DNA of 64,000 nt from Mangrovibacter phragmitis (GCF_001655675.1 NZ_LYRP01000001.1:682001-746000), one strand, 5' to 3'. Shown: positions 1 through 9,140, numbered from the stretch's first letter. Notes: generated by a model not told the origin, from the letters alone. Program-made: numbers and translations.

Positions 1-1
1 C

Positions 2-397
2 GGAATGGTAGCCGTATGGTACTTTTTCGGTTTTTGCCTGATCTTGTTTATGTCTGGTATTCAGCGCATGGACCCGTCGATTAACGAAGCCGCCGCGCTG
101 GATGGTTCGTCCCGCTGGCAAAAGTTCCGCCGGATTACCCTGCCCGGGTTGCGCCCGGAAATTAAAATAGCGCTGATCCTCACCGTTATCGCCAGCCTGA
201 AAGCCTTTGACCTGGTATATGTGATGACCCAGGGCGGGCCGGGTACCTCAACACTGGTTACCAATATGTATATGTACCAGCAGGGGTTCGACCTGCGCCA
301 CTTTGGCTATGCCTCGGCCGTTGCCATTGTCAGCCTGTTTATTGTCTTTGCCATTAATGGCGCGCTGCACTTTGCCATACGGGAGCCAAAATCATGA
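2..397 (+). CDS. Sugar ABC transporter permease, MalF-type (5' partial)
   Basis: This is the C-terminal part of an inner-membrane permease of the binding-protein-dependent sugar importer family. The 5' end lies outside the window. The visible part has three hydrophobic segments and, between the first two, the family's EAA loop (EAAALDGSSRW...LPG), which docks onto the ATPase. The gene ends in a 4-bp ATGA overlap with the second permease, so the two are translationally coupled. Together with the GH28 enzyme just downstream this suggests import and breakdown of an oligogalacturonide or a related pectin fragment. The substrate is inferred only from that neighbour; the ATPase and binding protein would be upstream of the window. 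Confidence 0.9.
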   Translation, partial: GMVAVWYFFGFCLILFMSGIQRMDPSINEAAALDGSSRWQKFRRITLPGLRPEIKIALILTVIASLKAFDLVYVMTQGGPGTSTLVTNMYMYQQGFDLRHFGYASAVAIVSLFIVFAINGALHFAIREPKS

Positions 398-1212
398 TAA
401 ACCGCACGCCCCTGCTTTCCCGGGCATTATTATGGTGCCTGGCGTTAATGACCATCGCCCCGTTTTTAATGGCTTTTCTCACTTCATTTAAAACCCAAAT
501 GGAACTGTTCCAGGGGGTGTTTGCCCTGCCCCACACGTTCAGCCTGGCCAACTATCTGTCGGCCTGGGAAGACGGCCATTTCAGTATCTATTTTATGAAC
601 TCAGTTCTGGTGGTGTTCCCGGTGGTGATACTCAGTATCCTGCTGGGGATTTTATCGGGCTTTGGCTTTGCTTTTTTACGAGTGCCGGGCAAAACCCTGT
701 TCGCCCTGTTGATGGCATTGGGTATGGTATTGCCCTCTGAGTCGTTTATCATTCCCCTGTACCATGAACTGCGCTGGATGGGGCTGACCAACACCTATCT
801 GGCCCTGATCCTGCCGCAGGTGGCGTTGTCCATTCCGTTCACCACACTGATGGTCGCCACTGCTCTGCAACAAGTTCCGAAAGAGCTAATTGAAGCAGCA
901 GTGATGGACAACACACCACGCTGGCGTTTGCTGTGGAAAATTCTGGTACCGGCCATTTGGCCCACCCTTTCTACGCTGGCGCTGCTACTGTTTATCTGGA
1001 CCTGGAACGAATTTTTAATTCCGCTCATTTTGGTTAATCAGGAAGATTTACGAACCCTGCCGATTGGGATGATGTTTTTCCAGAACAAGAACACCATTAA
1101 CATTCCGGTACTGATGGCAGGCGCAATGATTGTTATTCTGCCGTTAGTGGCTGTGTTTCTGGTGTTCCAGCGCAAATTCATTAGCGGCGTGACACAAGGC
1201 GCGGTGAAATAA
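394..1212 (+). CDS. Sugar ABC transporter permease, MalG-type
   Basis: Second inner-membrane subunit of the importer, 272 residues, the usual MalG-like length. Six hydrophobic stretches are visible, and the EAA loop lies near residues 167-190 (EAAVMDNTPRW...LVP). The start ATG overlaps the stop of the preceding permease by 4 bp and is preceded by GGGAG at 8 nt. Its TAA is followed immediately by the ATG of the GH28 gene, so the three form one transcription unit. The CUT1 family assignment is firm; the transported sugar is inferred from the neighbouring glycosidase. Confidence 0.93.
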   Translation: MINRTPLLSRALLWCLALMTIAPFLMAFLTSFKTQMELFQGVFALPHTFSLANYLSAWEDGHFSIYFMNSVLVVFPVVILSILLGILSGFGFAFLRVPGKTLFALLMALGMVLPSESFIIPLYHELRWMGLTNTYLALILPQVALSIPFTTLMVATALQQVPKELIEAAVMDNTPRWRLLWKILVPAIWPTLSTLALLLFIWTWNEFLIPLILVNQEDLRTLPIGMMFFQNKNTINIPVLMAGAMIVILPLVAVFLVFQRKFISGVTQGAVK

Positions 1213-2538
1213 ATGCAACTGACTCTGACGCTCCCCAAAGGCCACCCGGCCAGTTCCCCGGTAACCGGGATAATTCAGCAGGCCATAGATGAAGTCAACA
1301 ACGCTGGCGGCGGAACACTGGTACTCCCTCCGGGGCAGTATTTAACCGGTGCCCTGGTTCTGCCTTCAAACTTCTGCCTGCATTTTGAACCAGGTGCTGA
1401 ACTGGTTGCCAGCAGCCAGTATGAAGATTACCTGCCAGGTGAAACCCTGAGTGTGGCCGAACAATCCAACCGGGCACTGATCTACGCCCGTAACCAGCAC
1501 AACATCAGCCTGACTGGCCAGGGCCGCATTGATGGTAACGCCACTGCCTGGTTCTCTGCCACCAAAGACGCCTTGGGTTACCGCATGCCTGCGCAGGAGC
1601 GGCCACGCATTATTGTGTTCGAAGGCTGTAATAATGTGCGCCTGCAAAGCGTGCGGATACATGACGCGCCGATGTGGACCGTCCACCTGGTTGCCTGTGA
1701 GCAGGTGTTTATCAGCCAGGTGGTTGTTGATAACGATATGACCATGGCGAATACCGATGCGCTGGATATTGACAGTTGCCGCTATGTACATATCAGCGAC
1801 AGCCATTTCAGTGCCGCCGACGATGGCATTTGCCTGAAAACCACCCGTAAACCCGCCCCACTGGCCGGCCCCACCCAACATGTCACGATTAGCGGCTGCA
1901 CTCTGCGCTCCGCGAGCAGTGCATTCAAAATTGGCACTGAAACAGTTGATGACATTGAAGATATTGTTATGACCGGGTGCACCATCTACGACAGCAACCG
2001 TGGCATCGGGATTATCAGCCGTGATGGTGGCGCACTGCGCCGCCTGCGGTTCAGCGATATCACTTTTAACTGCCATCACGCGAACCCCTGCCACTGGGGG
2101 CGCGCAGACCCGGTATTTATCTCCTGCCGCGCGCGTGACCCCAAGGTTCCCCCCGGCCCCATCAGCCAGGTCAGTTTTAATGGGATAAGTGGCACTGCTG
2201 AAGGAGCCATTAACCTGCACAGCGAGCAACCCGAAGACATAGCCTGGGTGCGACTCAGCCAGGTCCAGCTTCGCCAGGTGGCATGCAATGACCCGCAGCA
2301 AGGCAGCTATGATATTCGCCCACCCTGCAACCCCGAACGCCCCACAGGCACCGGGCTGGACAACGCATTTTTGATTAACCCGGCAAGCGGTGAGCCGTGG
2401 GGTGTGGAACGTTACCCTGGCGGAATGCCTGCTATTTACGCCACTGGCGTGTTGCACCTGGCGCTGGATAACCTGTCCATTGAACGTCCACACCCGCTTC
2501 CCGCAGGCTGGCACCCACAAGCGGTTATACAATCATAG
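1213..2538 (+). CDS. Glycoside hydrolase family 28 (polygalacturonase-like), cytoplasmic
   Basis: 441-residue right-handed beta-helix enzyme of the GH28 type, which hydrolyses galacturonan or rhamnogalacturonan linkages. It opens with the typical IQQAIDEVNNAGGGTLVLPPG segment. The catalytic aspartates appear as NTD near 180-182 and DD near 203-204. The usual GHG and RIK motifs are not obvious: FKIGTE occurs at 238-243 and GIGIISRDGG at 264-273, so this is a divergent subgroup. There is no signal peptide, which fits action on short oligosaccharides brought in by the two permeases encoded directly upstream (zero gap). The exact linkage cut cannot be read from sequence. Confidence 0.85.
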   Translation: MQLTLTLPKGHPASSPVTGIIQQAIDEVNNAGGGTLVLPPGQYLTGALVLPSNFCLHFEPGAELVASSQYEDYLPGETLSVAEQSNRALIYARNQHNISLTGQGRIDGNATAWFSATKDALGYRMPAQERPRIIVFEGCNNVRLQSVRIHDAPMWTVHLVACEQVFISQVVVDNDMTMANTDALDIDSCRYVHISDSHFSAADDGICLKTTRKPAPLAGPTQHVTISGCTLRSASSAFKIGTETVDDIEDIVMTGCTIYDSNRGIGIISRDGGALRRLRFSDITFNCHHANPCHWGRADPVFISCRARDPKVPPGPISQVSFNGISGTAEGAINLHSEQPEDIAWVRLSQVQLRQVACNDPQQGSYDIRPPCNPERPTGTGLDNAFLINPASGEPWGVERYPGGMPAIYATGVLHLALDNLSIERPHPLPAGWHPQAVIQS

Positions 2539-2546
2539 CTGCATAT

Positions 2547-2567
2547 AAATGCGAATAAGTATCATTT
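2547..2567. promoter_or_regulatory. Possible Fur box upstream of the PchR-like regulator
   Basis: An AT-rich imperfect palindrome with arms AAATG and CATTT around an 11-bp core resembles an enterobacterial Fur site. It lies about 85 bp before the AraC-type regulator that accompanies the siderophore receptor. It is a match by eye and has not been scored against a matrix. Confidence 0.4.
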
Positions 2568-2651
2568 ATTTTACTAAGCTAAAACACGAATGATACACTT
2601 GCTCCCTCCTGCGGCAGGCCATTGCCTGCCGCCAGTAACTGACAGGTGAGC

Positions 2652-3614
2652 ATGAAAACGCAGCAACCGCTACCCCCGCCACAACTGTTCTCCGTGGCGC
2701 ATTTTCTTGACTTTGGCGCACGCTACAGTATTGATTACCACTTCCCGGGTCTTGGCATGACACCTGCGGCAAACGCTGCCCGCACCGTGATGCGTGGCTA
2801 TGTGGATGAACTTACCCTGCCATCGGGGATTTTTGCCACCTGCTCTGATTTACAGGTGATTGAACCCTGGCACTCCACATCACTGGGGTGTGCACCGTTA
2901 TATATTCTGGTCGTACTGGAAGGGAATGTGCAGCTAAACCTGAATGGCAAAGCCTGGCGAATCCAGTCGGGTATGGCACTGGCAACCCATCTTGGGGAAC
3001 AGCAAGTGCTGCGCGCCTGCCACCAGAGCGATGAGCGCCTGGTGACTGTTTCACTGGCGCTGCCAGCGGCAAGCGCTGCCGTTCACCCGGCAATTGCCGC
3101 GCATGTCTCCGCCTGGCAGCAACTGGGGCCACTCACCACGGCCTGGCCGGTAGCCAGTTATGTGCTGAGTGGGTTACGCCAGGCACAGCAGTGCACCACC
3201 TCGCCACTGGCCCGCCAGCTCACTCTTGAAGGTGCCTTGCTGCAGTTACTGGGCCAGCAAATGCAGGAAAGTGCCACCAACAACACAAACCTGCGTGGAG
3301 AACGCCTGCGGCTGGAACAGGTGCGTATTATACTGGAAACCGCCCCGGAACAACCCCATACACTGGAAGCCCTGGCGCGCACCGCCGCCATGAGCACAGC
3401 CAGCCTGCGCAGTAAATTCCGCCAGGCCTATGGCGACTCGGTGTTTAATTACCTGCGCGATTGCCGGCTGGCTCTTGCCCGGCGCTATCTTCTGGAAGGC
3501 GACAGCGTTCAGGAAGCTGCATGGAAAGCTGGCTATGCCCATGCCACCAATTTTGCGACCGCCTTCCGGCGGCGTTACGGTATTCCCCCCAGCGATGTTC
3601 ACCCGGTGCAGTAA
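2652..3614 (+). CDS. AraC-family transcriptional regulator, PchR-like
   Basis: About 320 residues. The N-terminal half is a cupin-like sensing domain; the last ~100 residues carry two helix-turn-helix motifs (TLEALARTAAMSTASLRSKF, then VQEAAWKAGYAHATNFATAF and RRRYG). This layout is that of PchR/YbtA-like regulators, which bind a ferric siderophore and activate its receptor gene. The gene sits 117 bp before a TonB-dependent receptor in the same direction, which supports that job. A GTG six bases upstream (2646) would add two residues; the ATG is preferred. The ligand is unknown. Confidence 0.87.
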   Translation: MKTQQPLPPPQLFSVAHFLDFGARYSIDYHFPGLGMTPAANAARTVMRGYVDELTLPSGIFATCSDLQVIEPWHSTSLGCAPLYILVVLEGNVQLNLNGKAWRIQSGMALATHLGEQQVLRACHQSDERLVTVSLALPAASAAVHPAIAAHVSAWQQLGPLTTAWPVASYVLSGLRQAQQCTTSPLARQLTLEGALLQLLGQQMQESATNNTNLRGERLRLEQVRIILETAPEQPHTLEALARTAAMSTASLRSKFRQAYGDSVFNYLRDCRLALARRYLLEGDSVQEAAWKAGYAHATNFATAFRRRYGIPPSDVHPVQ

Positions 3615-3682
3615 GGTCGGGTTTTAGCATTGCGCATACACAGTCTGTCATCCGGCATAGTCTTGCCCCGGCATAAAACCGT

Positions 3683-3712
3683 AATAATAATCACTTTCAT
3701 TAAATAATAATT
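3683..3712. promoter_or_regulatory. AT-rich Fur-box-like promoter of siderophore receptor
   Basis: The stretch holds overlapping AATAATAATCA/TTTCATTAAAT blocks typical of Fur-controlled promoters and lies just ahead of the TonB-dependent receptor. Visual match only. Confidence 0.4.
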
Positions 3713-3730
3713 CAGGACAGGTTCAGATAC

Positions 3731-5878
3731 ATGGCAAGGTCAGGGACATTCTCTTTTTCTTTACTGGCTGGCAGTATTGCCACCAGTTTTTTCCCCGGCG
3801 CACAGGCTGCCACCACAGCGGCAGGTTCCCAGGAAAGCACTATCGTTGTCAGCGCCACACATGGTGAGAGTAGTAACAGCGTGGCGCCTTACATCAACAG
3901 CGCCACCAAATCAGCACTACCGGAAAACCGCACACCACAAACCATAGATACCATCAGCCACAGTGAAATGGCGCAGCGCCACCCGCAGTCGCTCAATGAA
4001 GTGCTGCGCTATGCCGCCGGGGTTTCAACCGAAATGCGCGGTGCCACCACCTATATGAGCGAATATAAAATCCGTGGTTTTAATGCAGAACATGAATACC
4101 TCGACGGGCTGCAACTGCCCTATAACGTGAGTGGCAACACCAAAGCGAATATCGACCCCATTCTTATGGAACAGGTTCAGATCCTTAAAGGACCATCTTC
4201 GGTGTTATATGGCAATGCTTCTCCCGGCGGGCTGGTGAATATTCAGAGCAAAATGCCCGAGAAAACACCTCACAACGAAATTGGCTTTAATACTGGCAAC
4301 CGGAATTTAAAAGAAGGCTGGCTGGATTCCACCGGGCAAATTGCCAACAGCGACTGGGCATACCGGTTAATTGGCAAAGCCAGTGAAGGCGATGACCAGG
4401 CCCGCACCACCAAACACGAAAGCTACCTGATTGCGCCTTCTGCCACCTGGCAGCCTTCCGACCAGACCCGGCTGACGGTTCAGGCGCTATACCAGAACCA
4501 GCCCAGCCTGACCCCATCCAACCCGTTACCACTGGCTTACCTGCGCAGTGGCTATGCCTCGCGCCGGGATTTTGCGGGCGACCACTGGAATGGGTTTAAA
4601 CAACGTGAAGGCATGCTGGGTTACACCTTTGAACACCAGTTTGATAACGGCTGGGGCATGGTACAAAAAGCGCGTTATTTCAGTGTGGATACCCACCAGC
4701 GCAGTATTTACTCCACCGGCATCGGGGCCAGTAATACTCAGCTTTCCCGCTTTGGTTACACCACCGATGAAGACCTGGACAGCTTCAATGTGGACAACCA
4801 GGTGAGCAAAACTGCCCACTGGGGCGACTGGCAGCACCACCTGTTAGCCGGGTTCGACTACCAGCACCTGAACTCCCATATGAGATACCGCTATGGGACC
4901 GTGAACCCGGGTATCGACATGCAACACCCGGATTACAGCCAGGTAACCAGCGACAACCTGGGTTTGTATACCGCCACGAAGCAGCGCCTGAGTTTTTACC
5001 AGCAGGGCTGGTATTTACAGGACCAGGTGGTATTCGGCGGGCTGAACCTGGTCGCCAGCATTCGCTACGACAACTATCACTCCACCACTACCGATAATCT
5101 GGATAACGACAGCAAAAGCTGGGTGAGCCAGCAGCGTGTCACCAAACGCCTGGGCGCGCTGTACCAGTTCGACAATGGTATTGCGCCTTACGTCAGTTAC
5201 TCCGAAGGGTTTTTGCCGGTTTCACCGCAGGGTACACTTACCGCACAGCAAGTTAAACCCACCACCAGCGAGCAACTGGAAGGCGGTGTGAAGTACCAGA
5301 TAGCAGACTATGCCACCACACTGACCGCGTCTGTTTTCCGTATCCGGCAAAAAAACGTAGTGACTACCGACAACACCTACACTGCCGATTACCAGTTGAA
5401 TTACTGGCAAACCGGGGAGATAACGTCGAAAGGGGTTGAATTAAGCGCTATCAGCCGCCCAACAGATAACATCAACCTGGTGGCAAATTACGCCTGGACC
5501 GACGCAGAAAACACCAAAGATGCGCTCTACCAGGGAAAACGCCCGACCCAGGTTCCTGAGCATGCCGCCAACCTGTGGGCCGATTACCACTTCAGTTCCG
5601 GTAGCCTGAATGGGCTGATGATTGGTGCCGGCGCGCGTTATACCGGTAAAACAGAAACAACTCCGGATAACAGCCTCCCGGCGCTGGGTGGTAATACACA
5701 GTACGATATGGCGGTAAGTTACGATATGGGCGTTATCAGCCCGTCTCTGGCGGGGCTGACGCTGAAAGCCAGCGGCCAGAATCTGACCAATAAACTCACC
5801 TGGACCTGCTATGACGCCAACTATTGCTGGATTGGCCGGGACCGCACCTGGCAGGTGGGTGCCAGCTACCAGTTCTGA
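3731..5878 (+). CDS. TonB-dependent siderophore receptor (FhuA/FoxA type)
   Basis: 715-residue outer-membrane gated beta-barrel. A signal peptide ends near AQA (residue 26) and is followed by a TonB box (STIVVSA, ~36-42). The plug domain (LNEVLRYAAGVST..., then ILKGPSSVLYGNASPGGLVN) runs to about residue 160, then the barrel. The chain ends in a C-terminal phenylalanine, as needed for BamA-dependent insertion. A cysteine pair near the end (CYDANYCW) is shared with ferrichrome/ferrioxamine-type receptors. The siderophore is inferred to be hydroxamate-like. No inner-membrane importer is encoded nearby, so cytoplasmic uptake must use one encoded elsewhere. Confidence 0.92.
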   Translation: MARSGTFSFSLLAGSIATSFFPGAQAATTAAGSQESTIVVSATHGESSNSVAPYINSATKSALPENRTPQTIDTISHSEMAQRHPQSLNEVLRYAAGVSTEMRGATTYMSEYKIRGFNAEHEYLDGLQLPYNVSGNTKANIDPILMEQVQILKGPSSVLYGNASPGGLVNIQSKMPEKTPHNEIGFNTGNRNLKEGWLDSTGQIANSDWAYRLIGKASEGDDQARTTKHESYLIAPSATWQPSDQTRLTVQALYQNQPSLTPSNPLPLAYLRSGYASRRDFAGDHWNGFKQREGMLGYTFEHQFDNGWGMVQKARYFSVDTHQRSIYSTGIGASNTQLSRFGYTTDEDLDSFNVDNQVSKTAHWGDWQHHLLAGFDYQHLNSHMRYRYGTVNPGIDMQHPDYSQVTSDNLGLYTATKQRLSFYQQGWYLQDQVVFGGLNLVASIRYDNYHSTTTDNLDNDSKSWVSQQRVTKRLGALYQFDNGIAPYVSYSEGFLPVSPQGTLTAQQVKPTTSEQLEGGVKYQIADYATTLTASVFRIRQKNVVTTDNTYTADYQLNYWQTGEITSKGVELSAISRPTDNINLVANYAWTDAENTKDALYQGKRPTQVPEHAANLWADYHFSSGSLNGLMIGAGARYTGKTETTPDNSLPALGGNTQYDMAVSYDMGVISPSLAGLTLKASGQNLTNKLTWTCYDANYCWIGRDRTWQVGASYQF

Positions 5879-5907
5879 CAACTAACAACTGTGTAATCAA
5901 CATAAAA

Positions 5908-5940
5908 CAGGCCCGGCGCGCCAGAAGTGCGCCGGGCCTG
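5908..5940. terminator. Bidirectional intrinsic terminator
   Basis: A perfect 12-bp GC-rich stem (CAGGCCCGGCGC paired with GCGCCGGGCCTG) with a 9-nt loop lies between the convergent receptor and phosphatase genes. On the minus strand it is followed by TTTTATG, so it is the stronger terminator for the phosphatase gene; on the plus strand only TT follows. Confidence 0.85.
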
Positions 5941-5959
5941 TTAATCATTATGCGGGGAA

Positions 5960-6811
5960 TTACTGCCCGGACCAGGCGCGCAGGTTATTTTCGCGTACCT
6001 GCAATTTTTGCTCTGGTGTCAGTTTAAAATAGCCCGGAGCCATGCCACTTTCCCAGTCGCCATACAACGGGTTCGGCAACACAATCAGCTCGGTGCCAAA
6101 GCGGGCATGGTTATCACTGACAAACTGGCGACGAGCCGCGTTGTCTTTGTGGTATGTCGCCGCCCCAAAGTCATTGAGATTGTCGCCAATATATAACACC
6201 ACATGGTAGCCACTGGCTTTTACGCTGTCGAAGCGTGCCTGTTTGTTCGAGCTGTCTGTTTTCAGCAACAGGGTTTTTTCATTGACACCCGGGAAACCCA
6301 GCGCTTCAAGATTGGCTTTGGTCGCCGCGCTGTCTTTGGCATCACGGTTGGAAATATAGAACATCGTACCGCCATGGCTGTTCACGTAACGGGCAAACTG
6401 CACCGCGCCAGGTACAGCCACTGCCTGTTTTGCCTGAGTCCATGCAGACCAGGTTTTATCACTAAAAGGCTGCCCGTGTTTGGCCTGCCACGCGCTATAT
6501 GCGCTGTTATCCAGCATGGTTTCATCCAGGTCGACAATGACTGCCCGGCGGCCTTTCACTTTATGGGCCGAGGCATCAAATGCCAGGCGCGCACTGTTAA
6601 AAGCCTGCCACGCCAGCGCCTGGTATTCACCAGACTGCTGGAACCAGTTCACCGCCAGTACAGACTGCCCGGCCAGTTGCTGCTGAGCCTGTTGCTGCAT
6701 GGATTGTTGTGACTGGGTTGACTGCTGTTGAGCACCTTGCTGTGGTGCGGCGCACCCGGCTAAAGCCAGAATGATGGCCGCGCCAATACCCTGCAAAATC
6801 GGTTTTTTCAT
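5960..6811 (-). CDS. Lipoprotein acid phosphatase, e(P4)/OmpP4 family (HAD)
   Basis: 283-residue outer-membrane-type lipoprotein. The lipobox LAGC puts the lipidated cysteine at residue 20. A Gln-rich linker (~24-48) is followed by a class C acid phosphatase domain: motif I VIVDLDETMLD (nucleophile D94, acid D96), then FYISNRD and YIGDNLNDF. Family members dephosphorylate 5'-nucleotides and NMN at the cell surface or periplasm. The start is at MKKPIL because it has AAAGG at 7 nt and begins the signal peptide; a longer frame to 6850 has neither. Confidence 0.9.
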   Translation of the reverse strand: MKKPILQGIGAAIILALAGCAAPQQGAQQQSTQSQQSMQQQAQQQLAGQSVLAVNWFQQSGEYQALAWQAFNSARLAFDASAHKVKGRRAVIVDLDETMLDNSAYSAWQAKHGQPFSDKTWSAWTQAKQAVAVPGAVQFARYVNSHGGTMFYISNRDAKDSAATKANLEALGFPGVNEKTLLLKTDSSNKQARFDSVKASGYHVVLYIGDNLNDFGAATYHKDNAARRQFVSDNHARFGTELIVLPNPLYGDWESGMAPGYFKLTPEQKLQVRENNLRAWSGQ

Positions 6812-6864
6812 GGGGCTACCTTTATCCTTATTTTCGCCACGAGAAAGCACGTTAAGTTATGGGA

Positions 6865-6889
6865 GCGCAGTTTAAAACTGCGCGCAGTT
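6865..6889. promoter_or_regulatory. Three AACTGCGC half-sites in overlapping palindromes
   Basis: GCGCAGTTT-A-AAACTGCGC (6865-6883) overlaps a perfect 14-bp palindrome AACTGCGCGCAGTT (6876-6889). This gives three copies of one 8-bp half-site about 55 bp upstream of the phosphatase start. It looks like an operator, but no regulator is identified. Confidence 0.35.
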
Positions 6890-7037
6890 AACGTTAGCAA
6901 TCTGAGTCAGGAAAGCCAGTGTGTTGTGCAGAAAATCCTGAAAAATCAGTAAGCATTTATTCCGGTGTGGTGGCAAACAGCACAACCCCTATGACAGTTT
7001 CCTGACACGGGAGTTATGGGTTACCTGGAAAGCGGAG

Positions 7038-7442
7038 TTACTTCGTGAGTTCTGCACGGGCTTCGGCCAGTTCAGCCTGCGCCTGGGCCAGTTTGCGCTG
7101 GCGTTTTTCTATTTTGTCTTTCTGGCCGGAAGCCTGTGCTTCTTTCAGTTCGTGAGTACGTTCTTTTACCTCACGCTCTTTTTCCTGTACTTTCACCTGG
7201 CGGCTTTTCAGCAGGCCGTCGTCTGTACAGTGGTCTTGCACATTTTGCAGCGCTTCTTTAAGGCCGCTTACCCGCCCGGCATTACCCTGCTCCCTGGCAT
7301 GAGTTAGTTGCTGTTCAATTTCGTGCTGCTTCGCGGCACAACCGGTAAGCTGGCTGGTTGCGGCCTGCGCCAGCCCTGAGGCCGCAAGAACAGGAACAGC
7401 CAGCATTATTGCGGTTACCCACCTGGTGGTTTTGTTACTCAT
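7038..7442 (-). CDS. YqjC-like DUF1090 periplasmic protein
   Basis: 134-residue protein with a cleavable signal peptide (ends near AQA) and then a cysteine-bearing, highly charged helical region rich in K, E, Q and A that should form a coiled coil. This is the pattern of the DUF1090/YqjC family, whose function is not established. The start MSNKTT is chosen because AGGAG lies 6 nt upstream; two further ATGs just ahead would add two methionines. It stands alone between the phosphatase and the MATE pump. Confidence 0.82.
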   Translation of the reverse strand: MSNKTTRWVTAIMLAVPVLAASGLAQAATSQLTGCAAKQHEIEQQLTHAREQGNAGRVSGLKEALQNVQDHCTDDGLLKSRQVKVQEKEREVKERTHELKEAQASGQKDKIEKRQRKLAQAQAELAEARAELTK

Positions 7443-7492
7443 CATCATCTCCTGATAGTTACTGCATTTACCGGCCACTCATTGGCAACGGT

Positions 7493-9007
7493 TTACTGAG
7501 TCTGTTCCGCAGGCTGTTGTTCAATCGCCTGCTTCGGTGGCCTTGGGTATTTCCACAACCATTTGCCACTCGCCATACGCCAGTAGAAACAAACAGCGCG
7601 TACACACCAGTCGAAGAACATCCCCAACCAGACACCAACCACACCGAATCCAAGCACAACGCCCAGCACGTAGCCCACCACAACCCTGGCGCCCCACATG
7701 CTGAACATAGAAATCCACATAGCAAAGCGGGCATCACGCGCCCCTTTCAGGCCCGCAGGCAACACCCAGGACGCAGCCCAGACCGGCATAAACGCCGCAT
7801 TCAGCCAGAGCAGTATTTTCACCACATCTTTTACATCCTGTTCATGGGTGTAGAACGATGCCAGTAACCCGGCAAATGGCGCACTACCCCAGGCAATAAT
7901 GGTCAGCCCGACGGTGGCCAGCCAGAACACATGGCGCAACTGGCGCTCTGCCTGCCCTATCTGGCCTTTACCCAGACGTTTACCGACAATAATAGTGGAA
8001 GCAGACCCCAGGGCGTTACCCGGCAGGTTAATAATCCCGGCAACAGAAAAAGCAATAAAGTTACCGGCAATGACATCTGTGCCCATCCCGGCGACAAAGA
8101 CCTGAGTTAGCAACTTGCCGCCATTAAACAGGACAGACTCGATACTGGCCGGAATACCAATCCCCAGAACTTCCACCAGAATGCCAAAATTCAGCGGTTT
8201 GAAATAACTCTTCAGGCGAATACGAATGGCCGGAGTGAACCCCACCATCAGCACCCAAATAATGGCGAAGGCACCAATATAACGGGAAATGCTCAGCCCC
8301 AGCCCGGCACCAATAAAGCCCAACCCGTGCCAGGAAAAACAGCCGTAAATCAGCAAGCTACTGATAATAATATTCAGGATATTCATACCGCCATTGATCA
8401 ACAGCGGTATTTTGGTGTTGCCTGCTCCACGCAATGCGCCACTGCCTATCAGGGCGATGGCTGCGGCCGGATAACTCCAGGCGGTAAGTTGCAAATAGGT
8501 CAGTGCGAGCGCTTTCACCGAAGGTGCGGCTTCACCGGCAATCACATTAATTATGTGTTCGCCCATAAGGTGAATCACCGCTGCCATCAGCACCGCAATA
8601 ATGGTCATTAACACCAATGACTGGCGTGCCGCAGCCCGTGCGCGTTTCCGGTCGCGTTTACCCAGGCTGAAGGCCACCACCACCGTGGTACCGAGATCCA
8701 CCGCAGCAAAAAACGCCAGGATAACCATGTTGAAGCTGTCTGCCAGGCCCACGCCTGCCATCGCTTCTTTACCCAGCCAACTGACCAGGAATGTGCTCAG
8801 CACACCCATCATCAGTACACAGGTATTTTCAATCAAAATGGGGATAGCGAGCGGCGTAACTTCCCGCCAAAACAAAACGCGATAACTCTTACGATTACGG
8901 TACCAGTGAGTTGCCCTCACGCGGTGGTTCATTGCGGAAAGTACTTTCAAATTGGACTCACAAACAAAATGTTGAAACCCAGTTTTAAATGATGAGGGAG
9001 TATTCAT
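7493..9007 (-). CDS. emmdR: MATE-family multidrug efflux pump, EmmdR/YeeO-like
   Basis: Inner-membrane antiporter with about twelve transmembrane segments. The body starts at FWREVTPLAIPILIEN and carries repeated MATE features, such as LSTFLVSWLGKEAMAGVGLADSF and its second-half counterpart. EmmdR exports drugs and dyes such as fluoroquinolones; YeeO has been linked to flavin export. In E. coli yeeO sits in the tRNA-Asn cluster, and here the gene lies 134 bp from tRNA-Asn, which supports the identification. The start is uncertain: MNTPSS (used here), an upstream GTG at 9073 or MNHRVR at 8932 are all possible. Confidence 0.88.
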   Translation of the reverse strand: MNTPSSFKTGFQHFVCESNLKVLSAMNHRVRATHWYRNRKSYRVLFWREVTPLAIPILIENTCVLMMGVLSTFLVSWLGKEAMAGVGLADSFNMVILAFFAAVDLGTTVVVAFSLGKRDRKRARAAARQSLVLMTIIAVLMAAVIHLMGEHIINVIAGEAAPSVKALALTYLQLTAWSYPAAAIALIGSGALRGAGNTKIPLLINGGMNILNIIISSLLIYGCFSWHGLGFIGAGLGLSISRYIGAFAIIWVLMVGFTPAIRIRLKSYFKPLNFGILVEVLGIGIPASIESVLFNGGKLLTQVFVAGMGTDVIAGNFIAFSVAGIINLPGNALGSASTIIVGKRLGKGQIGQAERQLRHVFWLATVGLTIIAWGSAPFAGLLASFYTHEQDVKDVVKILLWLNAAFMPVWAASWVLPAGLKGARDARFAMWISMFSMWGARVVVGYVLGVVLGFGVVGVWLGMFFDWCVRAVCFYWRMASGKWLWKYPRPPKQAIEQQPAEQTQ

Positions 9008-9098
9008 ATTCCTGCAAAGGATTTTCAGGTTTATTTGTCTGATAATCCAGCGAGCTGCTGAGATAATCGCCACTTAGCGTGGATTTGGCGATTTAGGT

Positions 9099-9126
9099 TT
9101 GACAATTGTTTTTTCGCCGCTATGAT
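9099..9126 (+). promoter_or_regulatory. Sigma70 promoter of tRNA-Asn
   Basis: A perfect -35 TTGACA (9099-9104) and a -10 TATGAT (9121-9126), 16 bp apart, lie about 15 bp before the mature tRNA 5' end. Confidence 0.85.
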
Positions 9127-9140
9127 TGCCTCCACACGAT

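Noticed and set aside
1366..2532. 388-codon minus-strand frame opposite the GH28 gene
   Set aside because: It is an antisense shadow of a gene with clear GH28 motifs. Its length is explained by GC-rich codon positions.
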